Positions 1-4,787 of a DNA stretch of 6,339 nt are shown piece after piece. Both the position numbers and the translations under genes were made by a program. The DNA is from an uncultured Fidelibacterota bacterium (GTDB lineage: Bacteria > Marinisomatota > Marinisomatia > Marinisomatales > UBA1611). Position 1 is the stretch's first letter. Every line of letters starts with the position of its first letter. The stretch is taken from positions 1 to 6,339 of the forward strand of contig CAJWPW010000067.1 in the NCBI GenBank assembly GCA_913045415.1, read 5' to 3'. The notes beneath the pieces are model-generated. The model had not been told where the DNA came from and made no database searches. It saw nothing but the letters and a program-made list of their open reading frames with translations.

Positions 1-9
1 TGGGAAAAA

Positions 10-828
10 TTAGGCTGAAAGTTCTGCACAGATATTTTTGAAATGATGTTTTTGGGTAGTTTTGTTCGTTGGTGCATTTTTTTCAACATCCGGAAATGGA
101 AATCCTGTTTTTCGGAGTCTGAACCCTTTGGCAAATTGAAGAAGTTGCTGGTACTGGGTTTCAGTTAGAGACATATGTTGCACCATCTCATCTATCCATT
201 TTATATCCTTTTCCGATAATATTGGGGCTTCTTCATTAAACATTCTTTCAAATTGTGATAAAAAAGATTCAATCGAATCCAACTGGTGTGAAATCAATTT
301 CGAAATGGGCTGGGCTATAATTTGTTCAAATTCATTATTCATATAATCCGATACAATTTTTAAAAAAGCCAATCGGTGTACTGGAACCAAGGAAGAACAA
401 ATTTTAAATATTTCTGAAGCTTCCATATCAACTAACCCCTTGTAAACGCCTTCTCCATCAGAAATAACACTTTCGACTGTAACTAGAGAAATTTCTTCAA
501 AATTATGTTTAATTAAAATATCAGGATAATATGTTTTCCCAGTAGTTTCGTCTTTTATTTTATGGAGCAGGTAACTGCCACCAATCTTGGCGGATTTTGG
601 ATTCCCACCTGCAATTCCAATATTAATAAATTGAATTAAATCAGGGTTATTTTGATTCAGGAATGTTTCAATCCTGTTGCTTATGTTTTTCTTCCCAACG
701 CCAAGGCCAACAAGATAAAGGTCATTATTCTTAAATACTGGAAATTGAAATGATGTATCACGGGTAAGATTGAAATGTTTAATCAGCGGCTGGGATTCTG
801 CTTTTAAGGCAGTGAGAATACATTGCAT
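10..828 (-). CDS. MTA/SAH nucleosidase-like protein (PNP/UDP phosphorylase superfamily) with C-terminal extension
   Basis: A 272-residue cytoplasmic protein that probably cleaves the N-glycosidic bond of a nucleoside such as methylthioadenosine or S-adenosylhomocysteine. Seen directly: Glu11 in 'ALKAES' lines up with the water-activating Glu of MTA/SAH nucleosidase; 'NIGIAGG' (69-75) is the ribose-binding glycine loop; 'VDMEAS' (133-138) carries the ribose-binding Met-Glu pair; 'IVSDY' (158-162) carries the catalytic Asp161. The usual loop Ser is replaced by Ile72. The stretch between glycine loop and VDMEA is roughly 35-40 residues shorter than in E. coli Mtn, while about 75 residues (from ~197) extend past the normal end. 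That extension is helical and basic, and I do not recognise it. The ATG at 828 is 9 bases after the stop of the preceding gene, so translation is probably coupled; no Shine-Dalgarno is visible. The family is clear, but the substrate is not: it could be a purine phosphorylase-like or futalosine hydrolase-like enzyme. Confidence 0.82.
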   Translation of the reverse strand: MQCILTALKAESQPLIKHFNLTRDTSFQFPVFKNNDLYLVGLGVGKKNISNRIETFLNQNNPDLIQFINIGIAGGNPKSAKIGGSYLLHKIKDETTGKTYYPDILIKHNFEEISLVTVESVISDGEGVYKGLVDMEASEIFKICSSLVPVHRLAFLKIVSDYMNNEFEQIIAQPISKLISHQLDSIESFLSQFERMFNEEAPILSEKDIKWIDEMVQHMSLTETQYQQLLQFAKGFRLRKTGFPFPDVEKNAPTNKTTQKHHFKNICAELSA

Positions 829-837
829 GCTAAAAAA

Positions 838-1452
838 TCAAAAGAAGGAGAATCGGATTATTTTCTTTTTCGGTTTATATTTTTTCTTCCATGGTTTTTT
901 CCCTTTCCATGTGAAAAACAAAAACCGCGTTTTCCGCCCCTCCGGACCATACATAAATTGGCTTTCTTTGCTTCGTTTTTCCATATCCAGGTTTATGGAT
1001 TTAAGTACAAGTTTTTGGGTTGAATAGTCAATACGATCAAAATTCTGGTAAACGATATCCCGCCCAAATCTTGCACCGATCAAATTCAGTGTTTTACCCA
1101 AAATATAGACCCCAAGCCCACCGCCAATACCAATGGCCATATATTCATCTGTCATTTGTCCTGCAGCTGATGCGCCAGCTGCTGAAGCCATTGCCAATCC
1201 ACCAACTATGGTACACGGCTGCCCCAGGGAATAATATGATTTTTCAGCATATCGAACTTCCACCAAACTTTTTATTGGCACGGTCGTGAGTACCACTTTG
1301 TCTTGCCAAAATATTAATTTTTTCTTCTTAATAGTGAATTTATTCGAAGAGCTGAATATATCATTCGTTTTAGTAAACAACATGATCCGCTGTGAAAATC
1401 CAATGGAAAGAAATAGCGCCATGGAAATGATATGTATCGATTTAAAATTCAT
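838..1452 (-). CDS. Secreted/envelope protein of unknown function with glycine-rich hydrophobic centre
   Basis: A 204-residue protein I cannot assign to a named family. The first ~20 residues form a signal peptide: basic start, hydrophobic run 'IISMALFLSIG', then 'FSQ'. There is no lipobox Cys, so signal peptidase I cleavage near residue 20 is expected. Residues ~40-72 look like beta strands. Residues ~79-98 and ~105-126 are two Gly/Ala-rich hydrophobic stretches that could form a glycine-zipper membrane hairpin. The last ~30 residues are strongly basic (several Lys pairs and triplets), ending 'IIRFSFF'. This layout (signal peptide, short beta segment, glycine-rich hydrophobic pair) resembles small uncharacterised envelope proteins seen across Bacteroidota and relatives, which is an inference from style only. 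It lies 18 bases after the PLP enzyme gene and 9 bases before the nucleosidase gene. The ATG at 1452 is chosen because it gives a complete signal peptide. The reading frame is well supported; the function is unknown. Confidence 0.75.
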   Translation of the reverse strand: MNFKSIHIISMALFLSIGFSQRIMLFTKTNDIFSSSNKFTIKKKKLIFWQDKVVLTTVPIKSLVEVRYAEKSYYSLGQPCTIVGGLAMASAAGASAAGQMTDEYMAIGIGGGLGVYILGKTLNLIGARFGRDIVYQNFDRIDYSTQKLVLKSINLDMEKRSKESQFMYGPEGRKTRFLFFTWKGKKPWKKKYKPKKKIIRFSFF

Positions 1453-1470
1453 GAGAATAGACTTGAGAAT

Positions 1471-2607
1471 TTAAATAAGGGATCGTAATGCACTCATCAA
1501 AAGATCAACGTCTTTTTGGGTGTTATAAACCTGAATAGAGACCCGGACAAATTCCTGTCCGTTCCATTCAAAAACTGGAATTTCAATTTGATATTCTTCC
1601 CAAAGTCGTTTTTTTAAATTTGATGGTATGTTTTTTGGAAGCGGGTGTGCCACCAATTGAGCTAGCCATTCTCTACCGGCAGAAATTGGCTCAGTATTCA
1701 GAACTGACGGGAATTCTGAGCAAGTGTCCTGAATAATCTTTTTGCAAGATTCTTGATAAGGCCTGATCTCTTTAATATAAAAATTAATGGCAGTGGGAAT
1801 GGTTAAAAAAGCAGACATATCCCGCGTCCCCTGCCATTGAAAATTCTGTATGAATTCAGACGGCGTCGGATCATCCCCATCCTTTCCCCAGCTTACCACC
1901 ACAGGCTTAACCCAATCCTGGTGATCTTTTTTTACAAAAAGAAAAGATGAGCCTTTTGGCGCACATAACCATTTATGGCAGGCTCCTGTATAAAAATCAC
2001 ACCCTAACTCATGTATATTTAAAGGAATATGAGCGGGGACATGAGCACCATCAATAATGGTAAGGATATTTTGTTCTTTTGCCAATTTTATAATTTTTTC
2101 TATAGGAAATATCAGAGCGGTTGAGCTAGTGATATGGGAGAGAAAAACGACTTTTGTTTGAGGTGTAACACCTTTCCAGAAATCTTCAATGAAATTTTCT
2201 TCAGTAGTCACAGGCACTGAAATATCCTGTTGAATGATATTAACCCCTGTCTTTTTTCCCCACATTTTCCAGGCACGAACCAATGCACCGTATTCATGGT
2301 TTGACATGAGCACTTCATCTCCGGATTTCAGATCCAAATTATAAATGACATTAGTCACAGCTGTAGTGGGATTTTGGAAAAATACTAATTCTTCTTCATC
2401 ACATCCAACAAACTGGCTCATGGACTCCCTAGATTTTTCCATAGCTGAATAAACTTGATTTGTCATGAATTGAACCGGTTGGTCCTCCAATTTTTTCTGC
2501 CAATCCTGATACTCTTTAAAAACAGGTTTGGAGCAGGCACCATATGAACCGTGATTCAAAAATGTTATGTCGGGGTCCAAGAGGAACCAGTCTTTCATAC
2601 CATTCAT
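1471..2607 (-). CDS. Class V PLP-dependent enzyme, isopenicillin N epimerase-like family
   Basis: A complete 378-residue cytoplasmic PLP enzyme of fold type I, aminotransferase class V. 'FLNHGSYGAC' (16-25) is the N-terminal signature of the isopenicillin N epimerase-like group. 'DGAH' (186-189) supplies the Asp that binds the pyridine nitrogen. 'GACHKWLCAPKG' contains Lys212, the expected PLP Schiff-base lysine. 'WQGTRD' (258-263) and 'VRVSIQVYN' (354-362), with Arg355 as likely carboxylate-binding residue, complete the family pattern. The family includes epimerases, cysteine desulfurase-like proteins and the C-S lyase EgtE of ergothioneine synthesis, so the reaction cannot be named; beta-lactam synthesis is not implied because no such genes are present. 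The start ATG overlaps the alkB stop codon (ATGA), which points to translational coupling. A second in-frame ATG lies three codons in (2596-2598); the upstream one is preferred because of the overlap. The length is near normal for the family. Confidence 0.9.
   Translation of the reverse strand: MNGMKDWFLLDPDITFLNHGSYGACSKPVFKEYQDWQKKLEDQPVQFMTNQVYSAMEKSRESMSQFVGCDEEELVFFQNPTTAVTNVIYNLDLKSGDEVLMSNHEYGALVRAWKMWGKKTGVNIIQQDISVPVTTEENFIEDFWKGVTPQTKVVFLSHITSSTALIFPIEKIIKLAKEQNILTIIDGAHVPAHIPLNIHELGCDFYTGACHKWLCAPKGSSFLFVKKDHQDWVKPVVVSWGKDGDDPTPSEFIQNFQWQGTRDMSAFLTIPTAINFYIKEIRPYQESCKKIIQDTCSEFPSVLNTEPISAGREWLAQLVAHPLPKNIPSNLKKRLWEEYQIEIPVFEWNGQEFVRVSIQVYNTQKDVDLLMSALRSLI
2604..2607 (-). promoter_or_regulatory. 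ATGA stop-start overlap between alkB and the PLP enzyme gene
   Basis: The TGA stop of alkB (2604-2606) and the ATG of the class V PLP enzyme (2605-2607) share bases in the sequence ATGA. No Shine-Dalgarno precedes the ATG, so re-initiation by terminating ribosomes is the likely way the second gene is translated. This makes co-expression of the two enzymes very likely. Confidence 0.75.
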
Positions 2608-3713
2608 TTTTCTAATTGTCCGATCAACTTTAATTCATCTTGTGATGCGTAACGAGTGTCCCAATCCTGTAATTTTTCTTCCATGATAGATCGGTATTTC
2701 CAAGGCAGGAGTAAAATAAAATAAACCATAGTTAAGTACCCATAGGGGAGCATGGGTGCGTTTTTATAAGCATCCAATTTCCAAAATGGGAGTGTCCCTT
2801 TTTCATGATGTGCTGAGTGTCGATTAAGATTATAGAGTATATAACTGCTAATCCGGTGGTTGGAATTCCAGGAATGCTTGGGTTCTATAACTGTGCCAGG
2901 AATACGCACCAAGCCATAATGCTCTAAATAATTTACCGTCTCCAATAGAATTTTAGCCCAAACCACCGACCCAAAATAAACGACTATACTTATGGAACCA
3001 CCCATTGAAATAAGTCCGGTTATAATCGCGGATCGAATATAAACCTGGATCATTTGATTTTGAAATGAAACTGTGTTTACCCCTTTTTGAGCGAGTCTTT
3101 CCGATTCCCAATTCCAGGCGTTTTTTAGTGTTCCAACTGTAGAACGAAAAATAAACGAGTAAACACCTTCGCCGCGTCTGGCTGATTCCGGGTCGTTGTA
3201 GGTTGCTACATTTTTATGATGCCCGTGAACATGTTCAATTCCGAACGCGGGGTCCCAGGTTATAGCTAAAAGCCAATTGCTTACTTTAAATCCCAATGAA
3301 TTCTTTTTTCGGTGAACTAATTCATGACCTACAACTGTACCTATTCCACCAATTAATAGTCCAGATGAAAGAATAATACCAAGAAGATCCAAACTGGTAT
3401 AAGAACGTTGCCAACCTAAAAATAATGTATTTGTAGATACTATTTTTGCAATGATTGATTGGCTATCATTCATCCCGAGAAGAGTAATATTAAAAAGCTT
3501 TACAAATAATAAGGGTAGAATAAAGTATAGAATTGGATTTAATTTATTTTCAGCATTTTGGAATTGGCCACGATCATTTCCAAAAAGTGTATCGCCTATA
3601 ATCACAAATGAAGAAAAGCCAAAAAAGAAGATCCACACTGCTGATGGGCCTACCCATTCACAGACCAATAGGCTCAAAATGAATAGTGGAGCTAGGCAAT
3701 ATTTAATGATCAT
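2604..3713 (-). CDS. alkB: AlkB-type alkane 1-monooxygenase (integral-membrane di-iron hydroxylase)
   Basis: A 369-residue inner-membrane non-haem di-iron enzyme that, by family, hydroxylates the terminal carbon of alkanes or alkyl chains using O2 and electrons from rubredoxin. The nine expected iron-ligand histidines are all visible: 'HELVH' (His130, His134), 'EHVHGHH' (His161, His165, His166), the AlkB signature 'NYLEHYGLVR' (His265) and 'NRHSAHH' (His299, His302, His303). 'HSWNSNH' (280-286) is also typical. Hydrophobic segments near 5-20, 24-41, 60-79, 108-128, 227-252 and 322-337 fit a six-helix membrane domain. The usual third motif 'QRHSDHH' is changed to NRHSAHH, and the stretch that normally follows (of the type 'xPTRRYQxLR') is replaced by 'EKGTLPFWKL', placing it in a divergent branch. 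It begins 16 bases after the 56-residue membrane gene and overlaps the next gene by 4 bases. No rubredoxin domain or gene is in view. The ATG at 3713 is the first in frame. The substrate could be an alkane, fatty acid or lipid chain. Confidence 0.92.
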   Translation of the reverse strand: MIIKYCLAPLFILSLLVCEWVGPSAVWIFFFGFSSFVIIGDTLFGNDRGQFQNAENKLNPILYFILPLLFVKLFNITLLGMNDSQSIIAKIVSTNTLFLGWQRSYTSLDLLGIILSSGLLIGGIGTVVGHELVHRKKNSLGFKVSNWLLAITWDPAFGIEHVHGHHKNVATYNDPESARRGEGVYSFIFRSTVGTLKNAWNWESERLAQKGVNTVSFQNQMIQVYIRSAIITGLISMGGSISIVVYFGSVVWAKILLETVNYLEHYGLVRIPGTVIEPKHSWNSNHRISSYILYNLNRHSAHHEKGTLPFWKLDAYKNAPMLPYGYLTMVYFILLLPWKYRSIMEEKLQDWDTRYASQDELKLIGQLEK

Positions 3714-3729
3714 TTCATTGTACCAAGTT

Positions 3730-3900
3730 CTAATAAATCAATATGTACCAAATCACATAGAACCAGGAAAAGAGTCCATGAATTAGAGCCCAGAATACAG
3801 ATTGGTTTATGTTGAAGGAAATAGCCATGGCTAATGCAGACCCAAAAGTAACTCCAGTTTTGACCATCTCGCCACTAGTGTAGTGAAATGTTTGTCTCAT
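3730..3900 (-). CDS. Small two-segment membrane protein (56 aa)
   Basis: A short gene filling most of the gap between alkB and the unknown gene upstream. Reading from the ATG at 3898-3900 gives 56 codons and a TAG at 3730-3732. The protein begins 'MRQTFHYTSGEMVKTG', then has a hydrophobic stretch 'FGSALAMAISF' (about 14-29), a polar turn 'NINQ' (30-33), and a second, strongly aromatic hydrophobic stretch 'VFWALIHGLFSWFYVIWY' (35-52). The form 'GSALAMxISxxxNxSxxWAxxHGxxxWxYVxYY' is one I recall from small uncharacterised membrane proteins in many bacteria, which supports a real gene; this is memory, not a search. It ends 16 bases before alkB and starts 33 bases after the upstream gene, consistent with membership of the same transcript. 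A role as an accessory membrane subunit is only an inference from position. The coding call is fairly strong; the function is unknown. Confidence 0.75.
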   Translation of the reverse strand: MRQTFHYTSGEMVKTGVTFGSALAMAISFNINQSVFWALIHGLFSWFYVIWYILIY

Positions 3901-3909
3901 GCTTTTGTG

Positions 3910-3937
3910 GATATATTCAAACGATATGGAGTTTCAA
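3910..3937 (-). promoter_or_regulatory. Weak sigma-70-like promoter candidate upstream of the 56-aa/alkB genes
   Basis: On the minus strand, TTGAAA (3932-3937) is followed after 16 bases by TATATC (3910-3915). These match the -35 consensus at 5 of 6 positions and the -10 consensus at 4 of 6. The -10 box ends only 9 bases before the ATG at 3900, so a transcript from here would be nearly leaderless. In an A/T-rich genome such matches arise by chance, and FCB-group promoters often differ from the E. coli consensus, so this is a candidate only. Confidence 0.2.
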
Positions 3938-4734
3938 AATCGTCTTAATCTTTTTTTCATAATCCGGGCATGATCAATCAAGTCTGATACCAAATCTTCA
4001 GAAAGTGATTTTGAAAAAAATGTGCTGGATATCTGTCTAATGTCCCGTTGAGTTGTTTCATAATTCGCCAATGCGGGTTGCTGGAGTGATAATTTAATAT
4101 TCTCCCGGTCTCCTTCATTCCAATCTACTTCAAAGTCATCGAATAACCGTTGGACCAGAGTAATCTGATCTTTCTGAGTCATGCCTAATTTCTTTAGCAT
4201 CTCGAAAAATTCTCCCATAGAATTTTGGAACCCCGTAAGATAACCAGATCGCGATAAATTACTCCAATGATCATTTTCCAGTTCCAAATCTTTTTTTATC
4301 ATACCAAGAATATGAAAAACTTGATTCATTCCCTTATGCTTGGGCGTTGGGTCATGACCGTGTTTTGGGGACCCAATTTCTGAATCATCCAACAATAACT
4401 CAATCCTGGTTAATTGATTTTTCACCAAATCTGAATGATAAACCTTCATTTTTTGGGTGACTGCCGTCCTGTCCTTTTTTGATAAAGTCATGAAATAGAG
4501 CGTATCCTTCAAAGTAGCAGCCACATCATCAATTATATCTTCATTTTTCTTTTCATTTGAGTCCAAAAGAGATATTTGCAGATCACGATTATATTTTAAA
4601 AGAGGGCTGTCCTTGTGATTTAAAGACGATCGTAATTTTTCAAGGTTTTCTTTGAATGATATTTCGATGGCTTCCAAAACACCATCAGGATCATACTTAT
4701 TTCGGAGTTGTTTTGTGGTCGGAATATTTCTCAT
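3934..4734 (-). CDS. Hypothetical cytoplasmic, mostly helical protein
   Basis: A 266-residue protein of no family I recognise. There is no signal peptide, no membrane segment and no Cys. It is rich in charged residues and appears mostly alpha-helical. An N-terminal helical half (about 1-118) is separated from a C-terminal half (about 137-266) by a Pro/His/Gly linker, 'GSPKHGHDPTPKHKG' (121-135), which could be a flexible hinge or bind metal. The protein ends in a basic tail, 'KKRLRRF'. It has the composition of a soluble intracellular protein and no catalytic motif that I can name. It starts 53 bases after the secreted sorting-domain protein and ends 33 bases before the 56-residue membrane protein gene. 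The ATG at 4734 is the first in frame after the preceding stop; AAAGG lies about 18 bases upstream, too far for a good ribosome binding site. The long open frame and normal composition make the gene itself credible. Confidence 0.7.
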   Translation of the reverse strand: MRNIPTTKQLRNKYDPDGVLEAIEISFKENLEKLRSSLNHKDSPLLKYNRDLQISLLDSNEKKNEDIIDDVAATLKDTLYFMTLSKKDRTAVTQKMKVYHSDLVKNQLTRIELLLDDSEIGSPKHGHDPTPKHKGMNQVFHILGMIKKDLELENDHWSNLSRSGYLTGFQNSMGEFFEMLKKLGMTQKDQITLVQRLFDDFEVDWNEGDRENIKLSLQQPALANYETTQRDIRQISSTFFSKSLSEDLVSDLIDHARIMKKRLRRF

Positions 4735-4787
4735 ATTGACCGGAATGTACCTTTAGATGTTTATGTGAAGCAACGAAGCAAAAGAAT
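4735..4787 (-). other. Intergenic gap with a short direct repeat, no clear terminator
   Basis: This 53-base gap separates the sorting-domain gene from the helical hypothetical gene. On the minus strand it contains the near-tandem repeat TTGCTTCGTTGCTTC soon after the TAG stop. I find no stable hairpin followed by a T-run, so read-through into the downstream genes is possible. No promoter convincing enough to list was found here. Confidence 0.4.

Noticed and set aside
770..1027. Open frames on the plus strand over the end of the nucleosidase gene and the envelope protein gene
   Set aside because: They lie antisense to two well-supported minus-strand genes, are Phe-rich translations of the Lys-rich tail coding region, and have no family features.
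1020..1474. Two further plus-strand open frames opposite the envelope protein gene
   Set aside because: They are fully antisense to a gene with a clear signal peptide, and their composition is unlike a folded protein.
1471..2607. Possible beta-lactam biosynthesis enzyme (true isopenicillin N epimerase)
   Set aside because: Family resemblance alone does not support this: no ACV synthetase, isopenicillin N synthase or related gene is present, and the family is functionally broad.
3451..3786. Plus-strand open frame of 111 codons opposite the start of alkB
   Set aside because: It is antisense to the conserved AlkB N-terminus and the 56-aa gene, and has no recognisable domain.
4735..4787. Terminator after the sorting-domain gene (TAGAT...ATCTA inverted repeat)
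   Set aside because: The arms are 5 bases with a loop of over 25 bases and no T-run follows, so no stable terminator is supported.
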